This document shows, piece by piece, positions 44,276-55,984 of a DNA stretch of 64,000 bases (its first letter is position 1; each line of letters begins with the position of its first letter). This DNA is from Apiosordaria backusii (lineage: Eukaryota > Ascomycota > Sordariomycetes > Sordariales > Lasiosphaeriaceae), in contig JAUKTV010000009.1 in the NCBI GenBank assembly GCA_030549205.1, positions 1,426,001-1,490,000 of the forward strand, given 5' to 3'. The notes beneath the pieces were generated by a model, which was given only the letters and a program-made list of their open reading frames with translations, was not told where the DNA came from and made no database searches. The position numbers and the translations under genes are program-made.

Positions 44276-45412
44276 ATGGATGGCACCAGCGGCACCGCTG
44301 GCGACAACGACCTCATCGCCCCCCTCCGCGCCGCCTCTCGTAATCTGGTCCGTGAATGGGGGTTCTTGCGGCCTACGATTGCCGGGTCGAATCTGTCACC
44401 GGCAGCTGTGCACGCTCTCATCGAACTTGGAGATGGGTGCCCGCTTGGGGTGGACGAGCTGGCTGCTGAGCTTAGGATCAGTAAAAGGCAGTTGAAGGGG
44501 GGTGTGGTGCCTGAGCTTGCTGGGCAGGGGCTGATCACGGTGGTTATGAGCGGTGATAGTGGAGGGGAACGGTACGATCTCACGGCGGAAGGGAAGGAGA
44601 TGCTGGTGAGGGTTAATGCGTTTGCTCAGGGGCAAGTGGTTAAAGCGCTGGAGGATGTGGGGGCTGGGAGTGGTGGTGGTGTGAGGGCTGGGGATATCAC
44701 TTCTGCGTTTAGGATTTGGACTCAGGCGTTGGAGAGGGCGAGGCAAGTTGAGGATGGGGCTTTGACTCCGGCGACGACGCCGGGGCAGGAGGAGAGTCCG
44801 TTTGGGTTGCCGAAGATGGCTCCGGCTGCTGGTATGGGAGTGGCAGAGGCGATGGCGGGAGCAAAGGGGGTGGTTGAGATTGTACCCGGGTACCAACCTG
44901 GGATTTTGGGGAGAACGGTAGAGATGCACATGGAGTATTATTACCCGCGGTATAATTGGGCGAAAGAGTTTGAGATGACATTTACGGAAGGGTTGTTGGA
45001 TTTGCTGAGGAGGGTTGGGAATGGGAAAGGAAACCAGGTTTGGGCTGCGGTTCTTAGACAACATGGCGCGAAGGAGAGAATAGTCGGGACGGTGTATATT
45101 GATGGGGAAAGCTCTGGGAAAGGAGTGGCGAGATTAAGGGCGTTTATTGTCGACGAAGAAGCGCGGGGGCTCGGGGCTGGGAAGAAGCTGTTGAGGGCTG
45201 CTATGGATTTTGTCAAGGAAGAGGGGTTTAGACAGTGCGGACTGACGACGAGCAAGTTGTTGACGGTGGCTAGGAAGATGTATGAAGCGGAAGGGTTCAA
45301 ACCAATGGGTGAGTATTGGTATGGGGGATGGTTGGAAGGGGTGTGCTCGATGGAATATCTTTGGGAGAGGCCTGCGGGTGAGGATGCGTCAAGCCATGAC
45401 AAGGCGATTTAG
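44276..45412 (+). CDS. MarR-type winged helix fused to GNAT N-acetyltransferase
   Basis: Single exon, 378 residues. Residues 10-125 match a MarR-family DNA-binding fold: LRAASRNLVREWGFL, LSPAAVHALIELGDGCPLGVDELAAELRIS (helix-turn-helix), a QLKGGVVPELAGQGLI recognition-helix region, a wing, and YDLTAEGKEML. Residues about 200-370 are a GNAT domain, with the acetyl-CoA loop EEARGLGAGKKLL and the end segment RKMYEAEGFKPMGEYWYGGWLEGV. This MarR-GNAT order is a well-known bacterial fusion; in a fungus it suggests ancient horizontal transfer, or the helix-turn-helix may now have another role. Codons are strikingly G-ending (GGG, TTG, GTG, AGG), unlike the C-ending use of neighbours such as PMT4 and HIS1. 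The substrate is unknown. Confidence 0.85.
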   Translation: MDGTSGTAGDNDLIAPLRAASRNLVREWGFLRPTIAGSNLSPAAVHALIELGDGCPLGVDELAAELRISKRQLKGGVVPELAGQGLITVVMSGDSGGERYDLTAEGKEMLVRVNAFAQGQVVKALEDVGAGSGGGVRAGDITSAFRIWTQALERARQVEDGALTPATTPGQEESPFGLPKMAPAAGMGVAEAMAGAKGVVEIVPGYQPGILGRTVEMHMEYYYPRYNWAKEFEMTFTEGLLDLLRRVGNGKGNQVWAAVLRQHGAKERIVGTVYIDGESSGKGVARLRAFIVDEEARGLGAGKKLLRAAMDFVKEEGFRQCGLTTSKLLTVARKMYEAEGFKPMGEYWYGGWLEGVCSMEYLWERPAGEDASSHDKAI

Positions 45413-45500
45413 GGGGAAGTATAACGGCCGTCTGTATTTGCTAGATACTAAATGATAATGATTATGCACAAACTCATATTGTCACCTTTCAAACTGAACC

Positions 45501-46090
45501 TTAACTCGAAGATACCAATGTCCATACAGCATCTATTGCCCAGCTGGCGGCTTTCCATGTCCCCCAGAGAAACACTACACCCGTAACTGCCAGCAAAAAC
45601 ACCACACTGCTCCTAGTCTCAAATGCCTCTGCGACCTCCATCTTCATCAACTTCTTTTGTTTGCTGTGGTAGTAGTCCTCCTTCTCTTGTCCGGGACTAG
45701 TGGCTGGGGTCTGAGGGTTACTGAGGGGAAATGGTTTCCCGTTTTCGTCCACAGCCACATACTCGTACCGTTTATACTTGTACAAGATCCGGTGCAGCCA
45801 TTGCGGCATGCGACTTTCTGAATCTGAGGCGTGATAGTGACGCCTCAGGGCTGAGTTGCGGGTGTCGACCAGAAACAGGGAGATGAGGAAAGAGGTGAAG
45901 ATTATGGGCGTCATTATGACCTTTTGAAAGCCTTGAGTATGCACTTTCCACCAGGAAATCTATGAGTGAAATTGTGGAAGTGAGGATTGTAGCTTACCTT
46001 GTATAATGACGACTGGTCTCCAATCTTGACATCGCCCTGATTGAGCTTGGCACTCGCTGCCCGAACGGGTGCTGGCGCTGACGTTGACAT
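45501..46090 (-). CDS. Small two-TM membrane protein, function unknown
   Basis: Two exons: 46090-45998 and 45959-45501, product 183 residues. The 38-nt intron (GTAAGC...CATAG) is short, but the junction joins GDQSSLYK to ISWWKVHTQGFQKVIM in frame. The first membrane segment is about residues 43-60 (IIFTSFLISLFLV), followed by a basic loop with HRILYKYKRYEYVAVDENG, a Lys-rich KQKKLMKMEVAEAF stretch, and a second membrane segment near the C-terminus (about 155-172, VVFLLAVTGVVFLWG). Both termini probably face the same side. I do not recognise the family. No signal peptide. The acceptor is better than the alternative CTCAAG, which gives a stop within a few codons. Confidence 0.65.
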
Positions 46091-46720
46091 TTTGTCGCTC
46101 TTTTGTCTAATAGACGTTACTGTCGAGAAGATACTTGCGAAGTTGTTGTTGAGGTAGAGAGTAATATGAAGGCGCGAGTTGGTGAAGATGTTGGGCCCGA
46201 GTTGTGGTTGAGTGAATACGTAGTAAGTGTAGGTGTGACGCGGCTTGTCTCCAGTCAATCCGATTGAAGCGACGCATCAGAGGCCAACAGCAATCAATCA
46301 AACGACGTTTGGTGTAACGTGGTTCCATCAGTCCCCAAAGAGCAAGACTACCGGGTACTTCTTTGTGCGACACTCTTGGCCAAGAGCTGACAAAACCTTT
46401 GACAGGGACGAGCAACTGAAGACGAGATTATATACGGCTCACCAACTCAGTTTGCCTTGTGAATTGATATTCGAACCATCCGCACGGCTTGTGATTGGAA
46501 ATGCATACTGTGTAACTGTCTTCCAGAACTCATGGCATCTTCGTCATGAACGTTTGATTGCCCCACTATAGATTAGACGATCACCCCTCCAGCCCCTCCA
46601 TACGAAGCAGATCGGGTATCACCGGGTTTGCAAGATCAAACACCAGACATCGTGGAAACCGTCAACTTTTGGGTTCTAGCATTTTGTATGTTTTCATAGA
46701 TAAATGATCAGAGATGTAAC
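46091..46720. other. Intergenic
   Basis: Between two minus-strand genes: promoter of the two-TM gene and 3' region of the RidA gene. No coding frame recognised. Confidence 0.5.
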
Positions 46721-47352
46721 CTAAGGGAGAGCAATGCACTCAATCTCGACGTCAACGCCCTTGGGGAGCTGCTTGACAGCAACGCAGCTTCTGGCGGGCT
46801 TGTGGATGAACCACTTGGCATACTCCTCGTTCATGGACTGCACTTCGTTTTAGCAACCCGGTCAGCTGAAGGCTGGAAACTTCGGACACTTACAGCAAAG
46901 TTGGCCATGTCAGTAATGAAGACATTGACCTTGACAACCTTCTCGATGGACGAGCCAGCCTCCTCGAGAACGGCCTTGAGGTTGGCGATGCAAGCACCGG
47001 TCTTCTCCTGGATGGTGCCCTCAACAAGGTTGCCCTGGGCGTCACAAGGGATCTGGCCGGAGCAGTAGATGGTGGTAGGGGTCTTGATGGCCTGGGACTG
47101 TATTCATTGTGTTAGACGGCTCTTGAAGTATTTGAAGTCTAGCGGTAGACATACGTAAGGGCCGGCGACTGTGGTTATGTCAGTCAAGGATCAAGGTAGA
47201 TGATGGCGGACAGAGCAGAGAGACATACCCGGGGCGGCCTTGTCGGTGTAGACGGGAGTGGCAGACATGTTGTGGATGAGTCTTGGAAGTGTCCTTTGGG
47301 AAGGTATCCGAGAAATGATAGAAAGTGATCTCCTAACAGCAATTGCAAACAT
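46721..47352 (-). CDS. RidA/YjgF family enamine/imine deaminase, mitochondrial (Mmf1-like)
   Basis: Four exons in reading order: 47352-47229, 47168-47155 (14 nt), 47097-46894 and 46837-46721; the product is 152 residues. Splicing yields KAAPVAGPYSQAIKT, TIYCSGQIPCD, GTIQEKTGACIANLKAVLEEAGSS and PARSCVAVKQLPKGVDVEIECIA, the standard RidA signatures including the trimer-interface Arg in the PARS motif. RidA proteins hydrolyse reactive 2-aminoacrylate-type enamines made by PLP enzymes. The first 28 residues (MFAIAVRRSLSIISRIPSQR...) are Arg/Ser/hydrophobic without acidic residues, a typical mitochondrial presequence. A second ATG at 47268 (MSATPVYTDK) would give the cytosolic-type protein, as in yeast Hmf1. 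Divergent from the PMT4-type gene. Confidence 0.93.
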
Positions 47353-48408
47353 TGATTGAGGCGGTGGATTCTCTTGACAGTTCAGTTGGCAATTGCCTTT
47401 TTGATGGACTCTTCCCCGCGCTCCGTTCTTCGGACTATCATAGTCAACCCCGCAATTCGGGCCGCTACTTGGCTCTGGCAATTGCGGGTGGCCATCCAGG
47501 GTCTACCGTAGGTACCTTATATCTCTCAGGTTTATTACATGCACTCTATCCTCGTACCTCAATAAAGTCAACCCAGGAAAGTGGGATAGTTTAAACTACC
47601 CAAACACGCAATGCTGTCGTTGGTCTAGACACCTGCTTAGGAGTCGACGGAGGCGTCTTGCTCTTTATAACACTGGTAACTTCCAGCTCTAACTAGCTCC
47701 TGGCCTGTTCCTAAAGCTTCAAACCTATCTGAACAAGGACTTTAAAATGTCAAAGTTCTCATTCATGTTGCTGTCTCGCTTCTAGACACCACACAGGACG
47801 CGTTGATGATTGGTGGCAGACAGCTGACGTTTCCTGGTAGCAGCTGCAAGCTTGGCATTTTGAGCTCGGGCCTGGGTGCCGGGTTACGCCAAGTGGCCAG
47901 AAAAAAGTTACCCCCTGCACCCAGAATGATGGCGGTGTCCTCAGCCCTGCCGACAGCAGCCAGGCTTTAAGGGGCTGTTAAGTAATTTGTTGCCATCATC
48001 TCCATCTCATCTTCTCCTTGCGCAACCTTTGCCATTGCCCATTCGCATTTCGGTCTTCTTCTACTCTCTTTAACGTTCCTTTTGTTTTCGTTTTTCTTCT
48101 TCACTTTGAACTGCCATTGAAATCGGCATTAGGGCACTTATAGTTGCGGTGTGCTGGTGAGGTAAGTTTGGGTGGCTTCCGTCTTGGTGTTCTGGCATCC
48201 AATATTTGGTGATCGTCGTCAAGCCTGCAGGGTGTTGCAATTCCAGTGCTCCTAGATGTCTGCTTATCTTTGATAGCCTGGATGAGCTCTGGACCCATTG
48301 CTTGCTTCTACCGCTGCGTCCCCCAACGGCGCACAAGGAAATCGTTGGCTAACGCTCTTGTTGTCTTCTTCGCAGCCCGACCTTTGAAACTGTCCACCAC
48401 CACCCGTC
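47353..48408. other. Divergent promoter region RidA / PMT4-type gene
   Basis: 1,056 bp. A CT-rich tract at about 48,000-48,110 probably belongs to the PMT promoter or leader. No coding frame recognised. Confidence 0.5.
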
Positions 48409-50862
48409 ATGACTACAACAGCCCCTCAGGGCACCCTGCGCCAGCGCAGCGTAGCTGGCAGCAAAAAACCTAAGGATGGCGCCTCCTCCGACGTTGAGCT
48501 CGACAAGCTCGTCAAAGCCGCCAACAAGGCCCCAAAGGCCGTCTCGGAACGCGATCACAAGGCCGCTTTCACCCTCATCACCATTCTGGCCTTCGTGACC
48601 AGATTCTGGGGCATCAGCCACCCCAATGAGGTTGTCTTTGACGAAGTTCACTTCGGCAAGGTACGGGACATTATCTCCCCATGCTCTCTTTTTTGCGCCG
48701 TCAACAGTCTCGCTGACACCTGCCACCTTTTCATAGTTCGCCTCGTACTACCTCGAAAAGACATACTTCTTCGACGTGCATCCTCCGTTTGGAAAACTCC
48801 TCTTTGCCTTTGTCGGCTGGTTGGTTGGCTTCGATGGTCACTTCCACTTCGAGAATATCGGCGACTCGTACATTGCGAACAAGGTTCCTTATGTGGCCTT
48901 CCGTTCCCTCCCTGCCCTCCTCGGCGCCTTGACTGTCTCGGTGGTATATCTTATCATGTGGGAGTCCGGGTATAGCCTTCCCGCTTGCATCCTTGCCGCT
49001 GGCTTGGTTCTCCTCGATAATGCCCATATTGGCCAGACGCGCCTAATTCTTCTCGATGCCACCCTCGTCTTTGCCATGGCCTGCAGCTTGCTCTGCTACA
49101 TCAAGTTCTACAAGCTTCGCCATGAGCCCTTCTCGAGGAAGTGGTGGAAGTGGCTCATCCTCACTGGATTTGCCCTGTCTTGCGATATTTCGACCAAGTA
49201 TGTTGGTCTTTTCGCCTTCATCACCATCGGTTCCGCTGTCGTCATCGACCTTTGGGAATTGCTGGACATCAAAAGACCTGGTGGAGCTCTCACCTTGCCC
49301 CAGTTCGGCAAGCACTTTGCTGCTAGGGCTTTCGGCTTGATCATTCTGCCCTTCCTCTTCTACCTCTTCTGGTTCCAGGTCCATTTCACCATTCTCACCC
49401 GCTCTGGCCCTGGCGACGACTTCATGACCCCCGAATTCCAGGAGACCCTGAGCGACAACATCATGCTCAGCAACGCCATCACTATTGACTACTACGACAC
49501 CATCTCGATCAAGCACAAGGAGACCAAGGCTTACCTCCACAGCCACCCGGAGCGTTACCCTCTGCGGTACGACGATGGCCGTGTTTCCAGCCAGGGCCAG
49601 CAAGTCACCGGTTACCCATTCAATGACACCAACAACTACTGGCAAATTCTCCCCGCTGGCGCCGATGACAAGCAGCTTGACCGCCACATCAAGAACCACG
49701 ATCTCATCAGACTTCGTCACATTGTTACCAATACCATTCTCTTGTCCCACGATGTTGCCTCCCCGTACTTCCCCACCAACCAGGAGTTTACGACCGTCTC
49801 GCTTGCGGATGCATATGGTGACAGGGCTGCCGACACTCTTTTTGAAGTGCGCATTGAACATGGCAAACCGAACCAGGAATGGAAGACTATCTCGGGCCAT
49901 TTCAAGTTGATTCACAACCCAAGCAAGGTTGCCATGTGGACTCACACCAAGCCACTCCCTGAGTGGGGCTTCAAGCAGCAAGAAATCAACGGCAACAAGC
50001 AGATAGCCCCAAGCTCCAATGTCTGGCTTGTCGAGGATATCTCTTCTTTGCCCGCCGACCACCCGCGCCGCGCGAAGAAGGAGAAGAAGGTCAAGACCTT
50101 GCCCTTCTTGCGCAAGTGGTTTGAGCTGCAGCGGTCCATGTTCTGGCACAACAACCAGCTGACGGCCAGCCACCCCTATGCTTCGCTTCCCTACTCGTGG
50201 CCTTTCCTTCTCCGCGGTGTCAGCTTCTGGACTCAGAACGATACTCGCCAGCAGATTTATTTCCTCGGTAACCCGATCGGTTGGTGGATTGCCAGCAGTG
50301 TTTTGGCCATCTTTGCCGGCATCATCTTGGCTGATCAGTTCTCTCTGCGCCGTGGCATGGATGCTTTAGACCATCGTAAGTTCTAATCCGTCTCGTTTCG
50401 ATAAAGTAACAAGTAGCTGACCGCCAAATAGGTTCTCGTTCCCGCCTGTACAACTCCACGGGCTTCTTCTTCCTCGCCTGGGCCACCCATTACTTCCCTT
50501 TCTATGTCATGGGTCGCCAGCTGTTCCTCCATCATTATCTCCCCGCACATCTCGCATCTGCCCTTGTTACGGGAGCGCTGGTCGAGTTCATCTTCAGCCA
50601 GGACGCCGTGGAGCACGAGGTGGCTTATCAAGCCGCTAAGGCCGGTAAGAAGAGCCAAACCCCCAAGCACCATTTGACGGCCCGCGAGCGTTTTGCCGGC
50701 CAGAGCTTGTTCGGATCATGGGTTGCCACCGGTGTCATCCTCACCCTGGTTGCTGCAGGCTGGTATTTCTTCCTGCCCTTGACCTACGGCTACCCCGGCT
50801 TGACGGTGGAGCAAGTCGTCCGGAGGAAGTGGTTGGGCTATGATCTTCACTTTGCCAAATAA
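48409..50862 (+). CDS. PMT4: Dolichyl-phosphate-mannose--protein O-mannosyltransferase, PMT4 subfamily
   Basis: Three exons: 48409-48660, 48737-50375 and 50432-50862, product 773 residues, close to yeast Pmt4. The first junction recreates FDEVHFGK-FASYYLEKTYFFDVHPPFGKLL, containing the catalytic-site Asp-Glu pair near the first lumenal loop. The N-terminal multi-pass region is followed by a lumenal MIR-type segment (about residues 335-530, with GQQVTGYPFNDTNNYWQI and LRHIVTNTILLSHDVASPYF) and a second multi-pass region ending in an ER-type basic tail. The enzyme moves mannose from Dol-P-Man to Ser/Thr of secretory and membrane proteins in the ER; Pmt4-type enzymes prefer membrane proteins with Ser/Thr-rich stalks. 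The FGKFASYYL and GDSYI signatures fit subfamily 4 rather than 1 or 2. Codons are strongly C-ending. Confidence 0.92.
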
Positions 50863-52819
50863 AGGGGCGAAGAGATTCTAGAAGGATTGTGACGCTTTAT
50901 TTAGACTATCTATATAGTTGAGTGAAGAAGGGGGTGGGAAATGAAGCTGTACGATTTCAAGATTCTGTGATTTTCACGTTATAAAGGGAGCGAGGAGGCT
51001 ACATTTCGAGGAGTCACGGGTGGGTGGTTGGGGGTTCTCTGGGACATATGGGATATAAAAGTCTTAATCTTTGCCAGTTTCACTGTGTTATAGATCATGC
51101 ATCACATCCGTCATTTGAAGTATTTCTTGTTTCTTGAAATTTTTGTATTATCATATTCTAGTTGCTACCCAATGCGAGATTGGCTGTATCCCTTCTCTGC
51201 GGCAACGAAGCCTGACTTCGCGGCCTTTTGTCGATGAGTCGGGGTTATGCAAGAGTTGTAGCTACTTGTACCTACTCTTAATTGCGAGTTAGCACTTTGC
51301 CTGAGAGAGACTGCCAAAACCAGACACCGATCAGGAACAAGACCAAAAATGACTTCTTCAGAAACCCAGATTGTAAGCATAACCAAGCACCCCGCCCCCA
51401 ACTGGCCCCCCTCCACCCGCCCCGCAAGCATGTGACGATGCAAACGTTGTCTCGAGTTAGGAGACATGGGCGAATGAAGGAGTTTAAAGACAGCAGCGAC
51501 GAGGGGGTTCATACGGCTCTTCCTATTACTTGAGATAAAGGGTTGTAGCCGGCGCTACGAAGATCATCATGGAAGTCTTCTTGGTGTTGTTTCCCCCAGC
51601 GGTGGCGGCATTGAGATAGACAGGGGAGAACGAAAAGAACATACCATTGATGTGAGACTGTTAGTTGCGGTCTTGGTTAGTTGAATTCTGCTCAAGTTCG
51701 TAGCACCGACATTCTGATGACTCCAGGACCGCAAAACGACCACCCAACCGCCAGGCTCAACACATCTCTTTCAAGTAAATCGCCGGTATCAATTGCTTCA
51801 TGTTTCGACAGATCAACAGGCCGGGAACCGGGAACGATGAAAGAATTGGGCTGGTGGCGAGCGGTGCGTTTGGCCGGTGGCTTTGGACGTCGTGGGTTGT
51901 TGTTGCAGGAAGAAATTGAAGTAGAAGGAAGCGAAAATATTTTTGGTTTTCTTTGACCCAAACTCTGGCTCCACCCAAGCCAAACCAGAGCTTAACTCCG
52001 GATGACCTCTAAGGGTTAGGGTTTGAGATACGCTGTGGAACCTTGTCAAAAAGATTACAACAACCTCATACATCTGCGACTCCAAAGTCCCAGCACATGG
52101 TCATGACGAACAGAAGTTTCAGGTCAGGAGGCCTCATCCATCCATGGATGGGGTTGTGTAGAAAGTACCCGGGAGCCGGCTCAAAACGAAGTCCGGCCGG
52201 ACGAACTGTTCACCCAAGCCGCCAGACTTGTCGATTCAATCACCCCCGGAAGCACATCAAGAGTGCACGACATGCATTTAGCCACTCATCACTTGCAGTC
52301 AATTCCGGTCGATTAGACACAGCATTGAACTCTTTTGGATTAAGTCGTAGTTATTTAACTTGCCGACAGCGTCAAGATGGTGAAGGAGCAACCGTTGGGC
52401 CGCGCGGCAGTCGTGATTGGCCAAGCCTCTCACTTTCAGACGGAATTCGGAAGGCGGAGATATCAAAGACCAGTCAGGGAATCTGTGCTGAGATCGGGAG
52501 TGAACAACACGGTACCATCATAGTTAGAAGGCAGCAGCATAACGTACTCACAATCGTAAGTTCGGCACACTCGTCCGGGGATTATAGCGAGCTGGAAACC
52601 TTCGCAATCATCGCGGTTGCCGATACAAAGGGGCTGAACGGCGCGGGGATAACGTGACGCGGCGTGCCCGCATCCCAGCAAATATATACGATCCTGAATC
52701 TCAGAACATTGGGTCGTCTTTTCTTCTCGCTATCTTTTTCACAAACCTTTGCGTCTTCTCATTACTGAACTCACACTCAAGACACCACTACCAAACGATA
52801 GCAGGCAGAACTTCACGAA
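50863..52819. other. Intergenic, no gene seen
   Basis: About 2 kb between the PMT4-type gene and the P450. A 204-codon plus-strand frame at 52,043-52,657 has mixed, non-protein-like composition and is not called. The last few hundred bases are the P450 promoter. Confidence 0.5.
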
Positions 52820-54563
52820 ATGGACCTGTTCGTGAGTTTGCCTCTCCGGTCCATCTCGATTGTCTCTCTCACGACAGCGTATCTGGGATCACTGGGCAAA
52901 ATACCCATCTGGCCTCAATGGGGCCTTTTGCCGTCTTTCGTGGCATTATGGGGTGTTCAGTTCTCGCTGTGGCTGATTTGGGTCCTCTTCCTCTATCCAA
53001 AGGTCTTCTCGCCATTTCGAGGCTTGCCAGAACCTAGCGGTAGTCATTGGCTCTTTGGCCATTTCCCCACGTTCAGAAAATTTCCAACTGGGCAGCCCCA
53101 GATTGAGTGGTATGTGTTCTCTCTCACACCTTTTCTCAGTTTGCAGTTGTTGACAGTTTTGTAGGGTGAATTCGCTCCCGAATGACGGTCTGATCAGGTA
53201 CTTTGGGCTCTTCAACCAAGAGAGACTTTTACCCACGACTCCCAAGGCCTTGACTGAGATTCTCACCACCAAAAACTATGACTTCCAGAAGCCGTCTTCA
53301 TGGCGATGGGTCATTGGCCGCATGCTTGGCATTGGGCTTCTGCTAGCTGAAGGTGATGAGCACAAAATGCAGCGGAGGAATCTCAATCCGGCATTTCACT
53401 TTCGGCACGTCAAGAATCTCTATCCCATTTTCTGGAATAAATCCAAGCAAGGAGTGGAAGCCCTCACTGAGAAGATCTTGCGTGAGAGCAAGTCCTCCGA
53501 ATCGGCCGAAGTCAAGGAAGAGAAGACCGCGGTCGTCGAGGTGGGAAACTGGGCATCTAGAATCGCGCTGGACATCATTGGGGTCTCTGGTCTAGGGCGT
53601 GACTTCGGGGCCATCGCAGACCCAGGAAACGAGCTCAATCAGACCTACCAAAGCCTCTTCTCCCCGACCAAACAAAGTCAACTGCTCGGCCTTCTCAGTC
53701 TTGTTTTCCCTGCCCGCCTGGTCCACCTGCTCCCCGTTCAGCGCAACGCCGACGTCCACTCGGCGTCTCGTTACGTAAGGGATGTTTGCCATGATCTTAT
53801 TCGGTCCAAGAAAGAAAAGCAAGAACGCAAGGAATCGCTTGGCAATGACATCCTATCGACAGCCATCGAATCCGGCGCTTTCACCGACGAAAACCTCGTG
53901 GATCAACTCATGACATTCCTCGCGGCAGGCCACGAAACCACCGCGTCAGCCATGACGTGGGCCATCTACCTCCTCTCCAAGAACCCCGAAATACAATCAC
54001 GCCTTCGGGCCGAAGTCCGCTCCCGCCTCCCTTCCCTGGCAGACAAATCATCCCCCGAAATCACCAGCGTCGACATCGACTCCATGACCTACCTCAACGC
54101 CGTCTGCTCTGAAGTCTTGCGGTATTTCCCCCCTGCTCCCATCACCATCCGCGTGGCCGCCTGTGATACTTCTATCCAGGGCCAGTTCGTACCAAAGGGC
54201 ACTCAGATCATGATCATCCCTTGGGCTATCAACAAGTCCGAAGCCCTTTGGGGCCCTGACGCAAGGGAGTTCAACCCGGACCGTTGGGTGCCGAAGAGCG
54301 AGACAGACAAGAGCGCGGCTAGCGGAGGGGCGACGTCCAACTATGCGTTCTTGACCTTTTTGCACGGACCGAGGAGTTGTATTGGGCAGCAGTTTGCAAA
54401 GGCCGAGTTTGCTTGTATGCTGGCTACTTGGGTGGGAAGGTTTGAGATGGAACTGAATAACAAGGAAGAGGAGGATGAGTCGAAGATTAGCATCAAGAGT
54501 ACCTTGACGGCGAGACCGGAGAAGGGGCTGTATGTGAAGTTGAAGGTGCTGGATGGGTGGTAG
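52820..54563 (+). CDS. Cytochrome P450 monooxygenase
   Basis: Two exons: 52820-53109 and 53165-54563, product 562 residues; the 55-nt intron (GTATGT...TGTAG) gives QIEW-VNSLPNDGL. The N-terminus has two hydrophobic stretches (about 5-25 and 33-55) acting as ER anchor, then a Pro-rich hinge (FSPFRGLPEP). P450 landmarks are all present: I-helix AAGHETTAS at about 349-357, the ExxR pair in CSEVLRYFPP, FNPDRW, and the heme loop FLHGPRSCIGQQ with Cys502 as the iron ligand. It therefore looks catalytically intact. The closest broad group is the CYP4-like fatty-acid or alkane-type clan, but the substrate cannot be told. No cluster partners are adjacent; it is the last ordinary gene before the AT-rich repeat block. 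Confidence 0.92.
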
Positions 54564-55728
54564 ACTGTGTTATTTTTGTCACAATACTCGGGCTGTCTCT
54601 CGACATAGCTCGGATTATGTCTCTTCAGAGCATCTTATTCAAGCCTGGACGGGTGTGTCTCATGGTGGGCTGGCTTAAGGGAGGGTTTTCCTCATGGATG
54701 ACACACGGCCGGAACTCCCCAATCACCCCTGAACAAGAGACACTGTATATGTAGGTCCAGACAAGGGAATAATAACCATTAGTGGGAAGGTGAAGCAGTG
54801 ACCGGAAGCTCTTCTCCCTTCCGGGTGTGGCTCTTCTTGGAGAAACGCGGAGAGATCTTTTGGTCATGAGGCTGGTTAACATTCCAGCTTCGAGACATTC
54901 CTGTAATGTAGGACGCTATGGTAATTATTCAACGATATGAAACATGTCCCAAATAGAACATTCTGGTAGCGGCAAGGGAGGGACACACGCACTTCAGGGA
55001 TTAAAATGTCAGTCATAGTGAATATAGCTCGGCCACATAATGTAAAGGCTGGGGTCAGTTCAAGTATTTTCAACATAAAGTATCCTCCCAGTCTGGGCTT
55101 CTATCATCATAAAAAGGTATACAAAGCTCAGATACTGTCGTTCATTTCAAGCTCAAATAATGCCTACTAAAGCAACCAACAAAGTTATAAGTATTTCAAG
55201 ATAGGGAAGAATGTGAAATACCTGCCTATTATTTAATAAGAGAAACGGTGACATGATAATGAGCCGTTGGCTACACTATATGATACACTGTTGGTATGAC
55301 GTTGACGTTCCGTCTCGTGGCCTACACTATGTTACCTACATGTCGTCGCTATATTAAAGACCTCAGATGATAAATGGACATAGCTTGGGCGTTAGTAATA
55401 AAGCTTGGATAGTGGACATCAAAAGTTCAAATCATAGACCGTAATTGCTTAGATTAGTCCTCAAAGTACAACATCCTAAACAAAGTAAGTATTTTATTTT
55501 ATAGAAACTATTTTTATATAGTATAAAGACCTTTAAGATTCTACACTATAGGCATAAAAACGTAATCGCTGAAGACTTTTCTAACGGTATGTGGCTCCAG
55601 CTTCTACACAAACATAAAAGATTCTTTCTACTCTTCTTCGCTATTTCCATTCCCATTTTCTTACATTCCAAAGTTATCCATAATATTAATACTCAATCGA
55701 TTACAACATCAAGGTATCTTAGATAGTA

Positions 55729-55882
55729 GATAGTGAAAGCTTTGATAGTGTCTATTAAAAGCATACATAGCGTCTATTAAAAGCTTAGATAGTATCTATT
55801 AAAAGCACAAATAACATCTATTAAAAGCTCAGATAATGTCTATTAAAAGCTCAGATAGTCTCTATTAGAAGCTTAGAGAGAA
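55729..55882. repeat. 22-bp tandem repeat, about 7 units
   Basis: The word TCTATTAAAAG (last copy TCTATTAGAAG) starts at 55751, 55773, 55795, 55817, 55839 and 55861, an exact 22-bp period, with a diverged unit before the first. Units differ mainly in the middle (for example GCTTAGATAGT, GCTCAGATAAT, GCACAAATAAC), largely by C/T and G/A changes. There are no unique spacers. Confidence 0.85.
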
Positions 55883-55984
55883 GGCTATAAGAGCTTAGAT
55901 TAACTCTAAAAGTCCAATACCTTTAAGGGTAGAACTTTTAATTTAAATTAAACTCTCCTTTATATAGTATAATAGACATAGCTT

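Noticed and set aside
46455..46490. TTCGAACC as a minus-strand tRNA T-arm
   Set aside because: The flanking stem does not pair and no anticodon arm is present.
52043..52657. 204-codon plus-strand frame before the P450
   Set aside because: Composition is not protein-like and the frame has no motif; it lies in the P450 upstream region.
55729..55882. CRISPR-like array
   Set aside because: The units are directly adjacent with no unique spacers, and the genome is eukaryotic; this is a simple tandem repeat.
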